NCBI GenBank assembly: GCA_902538565.1
Contig: CACBFQ010000002.1
Coordinates: forward strand, 93,908 to 157,907
DNA length: 64,000 bases
From: an uncultured Fidelibacterota bacterium
GTDB lineage: Bacteria > Fidelibacterota > Marinisomatia > Marinisomatales > Marinisomataceae
Direction: 5' to 3'
The first letter of the stretch is position 1. Each line of letters opens with the position of its first letter. The notes under the pieces are model-generated. The model searched no databases. It saw only the letters and a list, made by a program, of their open reading frames with translations, and was not told the DNA's origin. This document shows, piece after piece, positions 8,465 through 16,153 of the stretch. Made by a program: the position numbers and the translations under genes.

Positions 8465-10113
8465 AGAAATAGCCTTAATTTAATTAAACCTGTACTTGTA
8501 AGTAATACCAAAAATTCATCTACTTGTTCCAATTCAAAAATATTTCTAATAAAAGAAAAATCATAGAAATTGTTTAATTGCTCTTCAACTAAATCATAGA
8601 TCGCTAAGCCACCTGATGTTCCAATGTATAAATTATCATTTATGAGAATAATATCATTTACCCTATTGTTAAAATACAAGCTTGAAGGAACAAATTTATT
8701 ATCTCCATTACTTAAAATTCCTTTTTCAGAAGAAAAAAATAAAGAGTTCTCATTTCCATAAATTCCATTCACCCTAAAATTATCGTTCACTAAGAATTCA
8801 AACTTTTCAACATTTATATTTTCTTCTTTATCAAAAACATAAACTCTACCATTGAGTGATAAATAAAGTTTATCATTGATAACATCTAAATAATTAATTG
8901 ATAAATTATTATTTTTTATAAGATTTGAGATTTTAGAATTAATAATTTTCTTACTTTTTATATCAAGAACAATCAAATCATTTTTTGAAGCTATATAAAT
9001 TTTATCATCTAAATGTTCGATAAATTCAATTCTTTGTAAAGGTATACCCTTTTCATAACCTAAAGTTCTAAAAAAATCACTTCTTTTATTATAAACAACT
9101 ACTTTTCCATCAGAACCAAACCATACTTCATTGTTAATTATATCACTAGAATAAAAATCAGCATTAAAAAATCCAGAGTAATTTGTTTCAGAAAAATTAT
9201 TTATTTCACTAAAACTACTATCAATTGAAGATATTCCACTGACCTTAGTATTATTAATGCCTCCTAACCATAGATCATTCTCAACAGAAACAGTTAATGG
9301 CACTGAAACTGCAATACCAACAGTTTTAGGAGTTATAGTTTTGCTAAAATCATCAATATAGAGCAATTGTCCATTTGATAATCCAATCCAACCAAATCCA
9401 TTTTCAGTCATTAAAAATGAATTATAATCATGAAAAACACCATTATTATCAGCCGCAGAATCATTTCCTAAGAGCCAGCCCTGTTCGATAAAATAATCCT
9501 CAAATGAAAAATCTTTATAGATAAATTTATTTTTAAAGCCAATGTCACCCCAATCAATACCTTCTTCATCTGGATAAGTAAATACTCCAAGAAAAGATCC
9601 ACTAACATGATCTAGTTTGATAAATCTTGAAGCTGTCTTTATCCATAAGAAGTTTTTTGATGATCCTAAATCTTCGATACTTCTTAAAGAGTTGATTGAT
9701 AAATTATCGAGTTGAATCCTATTCCAGCTACCCTCTCTAGTACTAGAAAATTCTAATCCTCTATTTCCAATTATCCAAAGTATACCTGTGTTCCTATCAA
9801 CATAAACATGTTCAATTTTGTTTGATTTAATTCCTTGACCTAAAAAAAGGTTTGATTCAAAGTTTCTTGAAAATTTATTAAATCTTAGAATACCATTTGC
9901 ATCTGTAGCAAAGAAAATGTATTGATATCCTTCTGATATAGAATTTACAGATTCGTTTTGTCTAATTATTTCCCAGTCATACAAATCAAATCGTTGATCA
10001 ATTTGTGCACTAAGAACATCAAAGAAAAAAATAAATTGAATTAAAAATAGCTTATTTTTTCTTAAACGATGAATTCTTTTTAAAACCTTTTCTAACTTTT
10101 GAAACATGTCCAT
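8461..10113 (-). CDS. Secreted beta-propeller protein (Reg_prop-like)
   Basis: 550 residues. A basic n-region of 20-odd residues leads to a hydrophobic signal (LFLIQFIFFFDVLSAQ), so the protein is exported. The rest consists of repeated beta strands with motifs such as GILWIIGNRGLEFS, VWFGSDGKVVVYN and NLYIGTSGGLAIYD. These are the W(I)G-x-GL signature of two-component-regulator-type propeller blades, perhaps six to eight. No kinase or DNA-binding domain follows, so it is a free propeller. The start overlaps the ABC ATPase gene by 62 bases; the ATG at 10107 (MFQKL) is an alternative, and no later ATG exists before the signal sequence. Fold is likely, ligand unknown. Confidence 0.65.
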   Translation of the reverse strand: MDMFQKLEKVLKRIHRLRKNKLFLIQFIFFFDVLSAQIDQRFDLYDWEIIRQNESVNSISEGYQYIFFATDANGILRFNKFSRNFESNLFLGQGIKSNKIEHVYVDRNTGILWIIGNRGLEFSSTREGSWNRIQLDNLSINSLRSIEDLGSSKNFLWIKTASRFIKLDHVSGSFLGVFTYPDEEGIDWGDIGFKNKFIYKDFSFEDYFIEQGWLLGNDSAADNNGVFHDYNSFLMTENGFGWIGLSNGQLLYIDDFSKTITPKTVGIAVSVPLTVSVENDLWLGGINNTKVSGISSIDSSFSEINNFSETNYSGFFNADFYSSDIINNEVWFGSDGKVVVYNKRSDFFRTLGYEKGIPLQRIEFIEHLDDKIYIASKNDLIVLDIKSKKIINSKISNLIKNNNLSINYLDVINDKLYLSLNGRVYVFDKEENINVEKFEFLVNDNFRVNGIYGNENSLFFSSEKGILSNGDNKFVPSSLYFNNRVNDIILINDNLYIGTSGGLAIYDLVEEQLNNFYDFSFIRNIFELEQVDEFLVLLTSTGLIKLRLFL

Positions 10114-10738
10114 TATCTAAGTAAATTATTACACTAGCAAATTGTTTCAAAAAATAATCATTGCTTGAAGACAATAATACTGTTGTTCCAAGGATATTAT
10201 TCATTTTGACAATTTTTTTTCTAAGCATTATCTCTGTTCGTGGATCAATTGATAACCCATAGTCATCAATCAGCAACACTCTTGGGTCTTTTTCAACCCC
10301 AATGACAGTCTTAAGCCAGTGCTTCTCCCCATCTGAAATTAAGTTAATTGGGGTTTTCCAAACTGCTTCCATTTGAAAGCTAGTAAAATGCCTAGATTTT
10401 ATTTGCTGCGTTTTTTTGGGAAATTTTTTCTTAATGAATTGTTCAACAGTTAAAGAAGAACTTACTGATTTAACATCAAGATATTGAATATCTCGGTGTT
10501 TCTTTATTTTCCCAAAAAAACCTTTTTTAAATTCATTTCCTTGATACAGAACGGTACCGCCTGTTTCTTTAATTTCTCCAGCTAAGACTTTTAATAAAGA
10601 AGTCTTGCCTGAGCCAAAATTTCCACAAATGCCGTAGATTAATCCGTTGTGAAACTTTAAAGTTTTTATCTCTAAAGCTTGCTTAGTTTTAAACCTTAGC
10701 TTAAGGTTTTGAACATCATATATTTGTTTAAGTTCCAT
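10052..10738 (-). CDS. ABC-type ATPase, soluble, degenerate motifs
   Basis: 228 residues, a single nucleotide-binding domain. Walker A is GNFGSGKTS (about 40-48), the signature reads LISDGEKHW instead of LSGGQ, and Walker B is VLLIDDYGL, with Asp where the catalytic Glu normally stands. A regular H-loop is not obvious (LSSSNDYF occupies its place). No permease gene is adjacent. The start is set by a perfect GGAGG five bases before ATG 10738; a longer frame to 10762 lacks such a site. The 3' end overlaps the propeller gene. It might act with an unlinked permease or as a non-transport ATPase; hydrolysis may be slow given the Asp. Function not assignable. Confidence 0.75.
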   Translation of the reverse strand: MELKQIYDVQNLKLRFKTKQALEIKTLKFHNGLIYGICGNFGSGKTSLLKVLAGEIKETGGTVLYQGNEFKKGFFGKIKKHRDIQYLDVKSVSSSLTVEQFIKKKFPKKTQQIKSRHFTSFQMEAVWKTPINLISDGEKHWLKTVIGVEKDPRVLLIDDYGLSIDPRTEIMLRKKIVKMNNILGTTVLLSSSNDYFLKQFASVIIYLDNGHVSKVRKGFKKNSSFKKK

Positions 10739-10764
10739 TGTATCCTCCAAAAAGGACAGCAAAA

Positions 10765-11703
10765 CTATTCGATATCTTCTAAGAATTTTTCAGCATCTAT
10801 AGCGGCCATACAACCAGATCCAGCAGCAGTAATAGCTTGTCGATAATGATCATCTTGAACATCTCCGCATGCAAAAACTCCTGGAATATTTGTCAAAGAG
10901 GAATCAGGTTTAGTAATAATGTATCCATTATCATCCAAATCAATTAATCCATCAAAAAGATCTGTGTTAGGGTTATGGCCAATTCCATAAAAAACACCTT
11001 CACACTCAAAAGTAGTTTTTTCTCCTGTCAAAGTATCGTTAAGCACAATGCTTGAGACTCCTTCTTTTTGTGAACCGATAATAGAATCAATGCTTTTATT
11101 AACCATTATGTCAATGAGGGGATTATTTTTTGCTCTATCAAACATAATTTTTGAAGCTTTAAATACTTCTCTTCTGTGAATGATAGTTACTTTTTTTGCA
11201 AATTTAGTGAGAAACGATGCTTCTTCCATTGCGGAATCACCACCTCCAACAACAACGATGTTTTTATCTTTAAAGAAATATCCATCACAAGTTGCGCAAG
11301 TGCTAATTCCATAACCCATAAGCTCTTCTTCTTCTTTTAATCCTAGCATTCTAGCAGAAGCTCCAGTAGAAATAATAACAGTTTCTGATAGAAATTCTTC
11401 ATCTCCAACATAAACTTTATAGGGTTTTGAACTAAAATCTACTTTTGTAACATGCTTAAAAAAACATTCAGCCCCGAATCTTTTAGCTTGATCTCTGAAT
11501 AAGTCCATCATCTTAGGACCCATCACACCATTGGGAAACCCAGGAAAATTTTCAACATCTGTGGTAATTGTCAATTGCCCACCAGGCTGACTTCCTTCAA
11601 AGACAATAGGCTTCAAATTTGCTCTTCCAGCGTAGATAGCTGCAGTCAATCCGGCAGGACCCGAACCAATAATGATTGTATTATGAATAGTTTTATCTGT
11701 CAT
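10765..11703 (-). CDS. trxB: Thioredoxin reductase
   Basis: 312 residues, standard length. The FAD-binding motif GSGPAGLTAAIYAGRA (about 13-28), the redox-active CATC within TCATCDGYFF (about 137-146), the NADP-binding GGGDSAMEEA and the C-terminal FACGDVQDDHYRQAITAAGSG stretch are all intact. It transfers electrons from NADPH to thioredoxin. trxA lies 13 bases upstream and is transcribed in the same direction, giving a complete thioredoxin couple. Confidence 0.97.
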   Translation of the reverse strand: MTDKTIHNTIIIGSGPAGLTAAIYAGRANLKPIVFEGSQPGGQLTITTDVENFPGFPNGVMGPKMMDLFRDQAKRFGAECFFKHVTKVDFSSKPYKVYVGDEEFLSETVIISTGASARMLGLKEEEELMGYGISTCATCDGYFFKDKNIVVVGGGDSAMEEASFLTKFAKKVTIIHRREVFKASKIMFDRAKNNPLIDIMVNKSIDSIIGSQKEGVSSIVLNDTLTGEKTTFECEGVFYGIGHNPNTDLFDGLIDLDDNGYIITKPDSSLTNIPGVFACGDVQDDHYRQAITAAGSGCMAAIDAEKFLEDIE

Positions 11704-11716
11704 CTAATTAATATTG

Positions 11717-12046
11717 TTAACTAATGATTTGGCTAACATTATCAATTAATGTCTGTTCTGACTGTAAACCAACCTCTTGTTTAACAATCTCTCCGTTGCT
11801 AAAAAATAAAAGGGTTGGAATGCTTCTTATGCCGTATTTTACGGGCGTTTGCTTAACTTCATCAACGTTTACCTTACCTACCAATACTTTATCGCCAAAT
11901 TGGTCGCAAATTTTATCTAAAATTGGTGCTATAGCTTTACAAGGACCGCACCACTCAGCCCAAAAATCAACAATTACAAGCTTGTCAGAATTAGTAACAA
12001 GCTCTTCAAAGTTTTCATCAGTAATTTTTACAGTTTTATCAGACAT
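11717..12046 (-). CDS. trxA: Thioredoxin
   Basis: 109 residues with the canonical active site WAEWCGPCKAIAP (about 29-41) and the cis-proline segment IRSIPTLLFF. Cytoplasmic (no signal peptide). It precedes trxB by 13 bases, so the two are likely made together. Confidence 0.97.
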   Translation of the reverse strand: MSDKTVKITDENFEELVTNSDKLVIVDFWAEWCGPCKAIAPILDKICDQFGDKVLVGKVNVDEVKQTPVKYGIRSIPTLLFFSNGEIVKQEVGLQSEQTLIDNVSQIIS

Positions 12047-12122
12047 AAATTTTCCAAATCATTTAAATATAAACTTCTGAATTTATATGATTTATTTTAA
12101 TTGAGTAACAAAAAAATAATAT

Positions 12123-13334
12123 CTAAGAGGTAACCTTAAGGAATCTTCTCTTACCAATCTTTATAACAAGCTCTTCATTCGACGGAGAAACAATGAGGTT
12201 AATATCATTACAAACTTTCCCATTAATTTTTACAGCATTTTGGCTTAATAGCCTTTTACCTTCTCCCTTGCTAGCTATTAAACCTTCTTCTGTTAAAAGC
12301 TCAAGCAACCCAACATCAGAATCTATTTTTCGACTTTGCATATTTTCAGGATTATCTCTTTTAACAAATATTTGATCAAAAGAACTTTGAGCTAAGTCAG
12401 CTTTTTCCTCAGAATAATATTTTTTAACTAATTCTTTTGCTAAACTTCTTTTTATATCTCTAGGATTATTAGCATCGTCCTTTAGAAGTAATTTTACTTC
12501 TTCAATTTTTTCTCTGTCAGCAAAGACAGCAAGTTTATAATATTTTAAAATCATTGAGTCATTAATTGACATAATTTTTCCATACATATCCTCTGGAGAA
12601 TCATCTAAAGCTATATAATTATCATAAGATTTAGACATTTTTTCTACTCCGTCAGTTCCTTCTAACAGTGGAAGCGTAATTATTGACTGGGGGTCTTGAC
12701 CGTACTCTCTCTGGATATCTCTTCCAACAAGCAAATTAAATTTTTGATCAGTTCCTCCAAGCTCTACATCAGCATTGATTTCAACAGAGTCCATTGCTTG
12801 TGCTAAAGGATATAAAAATTCATGCATAGATATAGGAGTTTCTGATTCAAATCTTTTAGTAAAATCATCTCTTTCAATCATACGAGCAACTGTATATTTG
12901 CTGCTCAATTTTATAACATCTTCAAAGTTCATTTTATTAAGCCAAGTGCTATTAAATATGACTTTAAGATTATTTACATCAAGTAATACTTTAGATTGTT
13001 CAATATATGATTCTGCATTAACTTTTGCTTCTTCTAAAGTAAGCTGAGGACGTGTTTTATTACGCTCAGACGGGTCACCAATCATAGCTGTAAAGTCTCC
13101 AATTACAAGAACCGCTTGATGGCCTAAATCTTGAAAGTCTCTTAATTTTTGCAATACTACTCCGTGGCCAATATGGAGGTCAGGTCTACTTGGATCACAA
13201 CCAAGCTTGACGGTTAAAGGCTTATTGTCAGATATTGATTTTTCAAGCTTTTTTCGTAAGTCATTCAGTGGAATTACTTCCTCCGTTCCTCGAGATATAA
13301 GCTCTAGCTGCTCGTCTACAGGTAAAAAAGCCAT
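12123..13334 (-). CDS. tyrS: Tyrosyl-tRNA synthetase
   Basis: 403 residues. Class I synthetase motifs are clear: the HIGH signature in PDLHIGHGVVL (about 52-62) and the KMSKS loop in VEKMSKSYDN (about 231-240). The tyrosine-pocket region GCDPSRPDLH and the C-terminal S4-like RNA-binding domain (AVKINGKVCND and following) are also present. The length and motif spacing fit the TyrZ-type branch. The start codon overlaps the smpB stop by one base (TAATG), so it is co-translated with smpB. No T-box or other leader is visible. Confidence 0.96.
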   Translation of the reverse strand: MAFLPVDEQLELISRGTEEVIPLNDLRKKLEKSISDNKPLTVKLGCDPSRPDLHIGHGVVLQKLRDFQDLGHQAVLVIGDFTAMIGDPSERNKTRPQLTLEEAKVNAESYIEQSKVLLDVNNLKVIFNSTWLNKMNFEDVIKLSSKYTVARMIERDDFTKRFESETPISMHEFLYPLAQAMDSVEINADVELGGTDQKFNLLVGRDIQREYGQDPQSIITLPLLEGTDGVEKMSKSYDNYIALDDSPEDMYGKIMSINDSMILKYYKLAVFADREKIEEVKLLLKDDANNPRDIKRSLAKELVKKYYSEEKADLAQSSFDQIFVKRDNPENMQSRKIDSDVGLLELLTEEGLIASKGEGKRLLSQNAVKINGKVCNDINLIVSPSNEELVIKIGKRRFLKVTS

Positions 13335-13789
13335 TATCTTTCTCTCATTTCTCTTTTTGCCTCTCTATCTAGATCTTTTATTTTTAAAGATTCTTTTTTT
13401 TGATACATTTTTTTTCCTCGAGCAGTAGCAAATTCTATTTTTGCAATACCTCTCTTAAAATATGCTTTTAAAGGTACGATAGTAAGACCTTTCTGAGCAA
13501 CAACATTCTTTAACTTAATTATTTCTTTTTTATGGAGAAGCAGCTCTCTATCTCTCGTTGGTTCATGACCTTTAATTCCAGTATGTGAATAGGGACTGAT
13601 GTGAGCATTCACCAGGTAAAAGCGATTCTTTTTTAGTGTTACGAAACTATCTTTTAGGTTTAGTTTTTTTTCCCTCAAACTTTTAACTTCGCTTCCTAAA
13701 AGAATCATCCCAGATTCATATTTATCAATTATGGTATAACTATGAAATGCTTTACGATTATTACTAATTATTTCAATTTTTTCTTGCAT
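13334..13789 (-). CDS. smpB: SsrA-binding protein SmpB
   Basis: 151 residues, typical SmpB. NRKAFHSYTIIDKYESGMILLGSEVKSLR, the HTGIKGHEPTRDRELLLHK block and the positively charged C-terminal tail ending REMRER are family hallmarks. SmpB binds tmRNA and brings it to stalled ribosomes for trans-translation. The tmRNA gene itself is not seen in this window. It is the first gene of the smpB-tyrS pair and is read divergently from the recombinase-like gene at 13936. Confidence 0.96.
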   Translation of the reverse strand: MQEKIEIISNNRKAFHSYTIIDKYESGMILLGSEVKSLREKKLNLKDSFVTLKKNRFYLVNAHISPYSHTGIKGHEPTRDRELLLHKKEIIKLKNVVAQKGLTIVPLKAYFKRGIAKIEFATARGKKMYQKKESLKIKDLDREAKREMRER

Positions 13790-13935
13790 AAAAAAAAGTT
13801 TTTAACAAAACATATAATTACTGTAAGTTAACATATTTATATATTTAAAAAGTTATTAACAAAGTGTGTATAATTAATGTGTGTTATATTATTATATTGT
13901 TTATATTAGCATTAAATTAAGTATAATTTTTAATT
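13790..13935. promoter_or_regulatory. AT-rich divergent intergenic region
   Basis: A 146-base, extremely AT-rich spacer between smpB (minus) and the recombinase-like gene (plus). It contains a near-repeat, GTGTGTATAAT then GTGTGTTATAT, around 13866-13893. It must hold the promoters for both directions, but I cannot assign boxes reliably. No copy of the tRNA-Gly 3' end is present here. Confidence 0.4.
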
Positions 13936-14418
13936 ATGAGTAGTATATATAAACGAAAAAGAAATGGTAAAGAAGATGGATATGTAATGTATTCTACATA
14001 TGCATTTGATCCATTAAAAAACAAAAAAAGATACTATAATATTACTATTGGAAAACTTGGTCCTACCCTTTCATGGGATGATTGTAAAAAACAAAAAAAA
14101 GAATTGGATAGAATGTTTAAAGCAAAAGAAGGCGGTAAAAAAGAAATGAACCTAAAAACTGCTATTGAAACTTATATTGCTTTCAAATCATCTAAAAATA
14201 AGTCATTGAAGCAAAGTTCAAAAAAGTTAACGATTTATCACCTAAATAAGTTTAATACCACATTATCAGACAGATATGGAGCAGGTATTATGATTAAACA
14301 TATAGATATTAAAATTTTAGCTTGGTATTATGCACTAAGAACTAAAGAATTAAAAAGAAGCTCAATGGATGTTCACAGAAGAATCATTGATTCATTTTTT
14401 GAATGGACAAAGAATTGA
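13936..14418 (+). CDS. Tyrosine-recombinase-like N-terminal fragment
   Basis: 160 residues. The first 60 (basic, with YKRKRNGKEDGY and RYYNITIGKLG) look like an arm-type DNA-binding domain. Residues about 73-158 look like the SAM-like core-binding domain of tyrosine recombinases (TAIETYIAFKSSKN ... SMDVHRRIIDSFFEWTKN). The catalytic domain with R...HxxR...Y is absent; full integrases are about 350-400 residues. The stop codon TGA (14416-14418) ends on the base complementary to the discriminator of the adjacent tRNA-Gly, so the gene stops exactly where the tRNA begins. A truncated integrase from a tRNA-integrated element is the best reading. A free-standing DNA-binding protein is possible. Family call is from pattern only. 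Confidence 0.6.
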   Translation: MSSIYKRKRNGKEDGYVMYSTYAFDPLKNKKRYYNITIGKLGPTLSWDDCKKQKKELDRMFKAKEGGKKEMNLKTAIETYIAFKSSKNKSLKQSSKKLTIYHLNKFNTTLSDRYGAGIMIKHIDIKILAWYYALRTKELKRSSMDVHRRIIDSFFEWTKN

Positions 14419-14490
14419 GCGAGTGACGCGATTCGAACGCGCGACCCCAACCTTGGCAAGGTTGTGCTCTACCAGCTGAGCTACACTCGC
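14418..14490 (-). tRNA. tRNA-Gly (GCC)
   Basis: Read on the minus strand, a complete cloverleaf is seen. The acceptor is GCGAGTG/CACTCGC, the D-stem GCTC/GAGC, and the anticodon stem CAACC/GGTTG with loop TTGCCAA (anticodon GCC). The T-arm is GCGCG-TTCGAAT-CGCGT, with a G-U closing pair. The discriminator is U, usual for bacterial tRNA-Gly. The 3' CCA is not encoded. Its 3' end abuts the recombinase-like gene on the other strand. Confidence 0.97.
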
Positions 14491-14543
14491 ATAACATGTC
14501 ATAATAAAACAATTTTAAATTATAAAAAAGAAAAAAAATTAAG

Positions 14544-15653
14544 TTAGTTTTTGAGAGAAAAATCTGCCTTATCAGCAATGTTTTGAATGAACGCAGCAAC
14601 ATCTTTATCATCAGGTATCGTTGGAGAAAGAGGAACGCTAAAAAATGTACTTCTATTTTCATGCCCTGCCAAAGAAATACCAAGCTCAGTAGCCTCTTTC
14701 TGATATTTTTCTATCAGTGAAAGGACATTAGGTTGATTTGCATATAACTCTTCAAGTCTAATCGAAGGATCTTTGGCTTGTAATCTGTTTAGGCGATAAT
14801 CTATCTCCTGAAGACGATTAAATGGCGCAGAAACATCAATTATAGCCTCTTTTGGTGCTTTTATTCGAATATCTAGTATACTTAAGTGCTTTCCTTGAAT
14901 ACCTCCACTATAAACAAGAGCTCCAGAATCTGATTGTTTTGATCTTGGTTCTGTTCTTTTTGTTGAGCCGCTCAAGAAGATATAATCCGCATTATTAAAA
15001 GATTTAGACAAATCGATTAAATTTTCATCGAGCACATTTACTAACATAACAATAATATCGACTGACGATTTTAGTTCAGAAATGTATTTATTTCCTTCTT
15101 CAATAAAATTCTTGTTTATAATGGAGTTTGATCTTGCTGATTGACTCAAACCAATGAAAGCTATTCTAGCCCCATCCTTCTCAAGAATATGATAAGGCTT
15201 AAATAAAAGTTTATTAGAAGATTTATCATAAAGATTAGCAGAAATGAAATTAACTGAAGAATTGTCAGTAATATTAATTAAAAAGTCAACTCCGCCCTTG
15301 AAGTCGTTAGAACCAATATTTACTACATCTTGACCTAAAAATTCTAAAGTTTTAACAAAGTTTCTAGCTTTGAATCTCTTGTTTTCAATAGAAAGATTGT
15401 CAGGGTTTATTTGATTACTGTCAAAAAGAGCATTTCCTGCATCAATCAAAATTGAATCTCTATCAGGCATCATATTTTTCAAGAAAAATGTTTTTCTAGC
15501 TAAACCTCCAAGCGGATTTTTAGGACACCCACAGTCATAAAATTCGGAATAAACATTAGTTGTTGAAACAATAGAAATATTCTGGATATTATCTTTTGTA
15601 GCTTCTTGACCAAAAATTATTGTAAAGAATAATAGATATATTAATTTTTTCAT
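14544..15653 (-). CDS. Secreted 5'-nucleotidase/metallophosphatase-like protein, degenerate site
   Basis: 369 residues with a signal peptide ending near FGQ (about 16). The sequence follows the UshA/5'-nucleotidase metallophosphatase fold of the variety with an early DCGCPKNPLGGLARK motif. Several metal positions are altered: the expected D-x-H is N-V-Y in STTNVYSEF, the GD motif is DAGNALF, while NIGSNDF and the later part are roughly kept. The C-terminal nucleotide-binding domain of UshA is missing. It may therefore be a non-catalytic or altered relative. It overlaps the PepSY gene by 4 bases, suggesting a coupled role at the cell envelope. Fold fairly sure, activity doubtful. Confidence 0.65.
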   Translation of the reverse strand: MKKLIYLLFFTIIFGQEATKDNIQNISIVSTTNVYSEFYDCGCPKNPLGGLARKTFFLKNMMPDRDSILIDAGNALFDSNQINPDNLSIENKRFKARNFVKTLEFLGQDVVNIGSNDFKGGVDFLINITDNSSVNFISANLYDKSSNKLLFKPYHILEKDGARIAFIGLSQSARSNSIINKNFIEEGNKYISELKSSVDIIVMLVNVLDENLIDLSKSFNNADYIFLSGSTKRTEPRSKQSDSGALVYSGGIQGKHLSILDIRIKAPKEAIIDVSAPFNRLQEIDYRLNRLQAKDPSIRLEELYANQPNVLSLIEKYQKEATELGISLAGHENRSTFFSVPLSPTIPDDKDVAAFIQNIADKADFSLKN

Positions 15654-16153
15654 TTATTTTTTTTTCTTTTTTTAAATATAGGTATAAAAAACATATAAAT
15701 TCCTGTTAAACTTAAGGTCAAAAGTAAGATTCCTGAAGGTAAAAACCATCCATACTTAACTATTTCACTGAAAAATGATCCATCGTGAATTGATTCAATA
15801 ATATCTGATCTTCGATAATTAATAGCATATATTTCAGAGGTTTGTATATCAATTTGAATTTCCCAATTATTTTTCGACTTAATTTTCGCTATCCCTTTGT
15901 CCGGTCTAATATCGATTCTTTCAATATCTTCCCACGACGAAATATTAGCTTCTTTTACAGTGGATACAGCATCAAGATAAGATTGTAGCATTACTGGCTT
16001 ACTTGATGAGGTAACTTCAACATTAGGTTGAATCCAATTTGACTGCTTTTTTAACTGCAGCATAATACCACTTGAAACCATAATTATAATCGGAATGATT
16101 ATAATTGGAGAAATCCAATAATGAATCTGTCTTATTTTCTTTTTAAAGCTCAA
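15650..16153 (-). CDS. PepSY-associated membrane protein
   Basis: 167 residues with a membrane span at about 10-32 (starting KIRQIHYWISPIIIIPIII) and another at about 138-158 near the C-terminus, followed by a basic tail. Between them is a roughly 100-residue periplasmic region resembling one PepSY unit (WEIQIDIQTSEIYAINYRRSDIIESIHDG). The RxxHxW-type first helix and the IESIHDGSFF segment are typical of PepSY_TM proteins, which often accompany iron or electron-transfer systems. Larger family members have four spans; this is a minimal form. Overlaps the genes on both sides (by 11 and 4 bases). Confidence 0.7.
   Translation of the reverse strand: MSFKKKIRQIHYWISPIIIIPIIIMVSSGIMLQLKKQSNWIQPNVEVTSSSKPVMLQSYLDAVSTVKEANISSWEDIERIDIRPDKGIAKIKSKNNWEIQIDIQTSEIYAINYRRSDIIESIHDGSFFSEIVKYGWFLPSGILLLTLSLTGIYMFFIPIFKKRKKNK

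Noticed and set aside
13790..13935. Attachment-site repeat or origin in the AT-rich spacer
   Set aside because: No copy of the tRNA-Gly end and no DnaA-box cluster could be seen.
14384..14683. A minus-strand frame running through tRNA-Gly
   Set aside because: It translates the tRNA (the tell-tale CSSAGRA segment) and overlaps the metallophosphatase-like gene in another frame.
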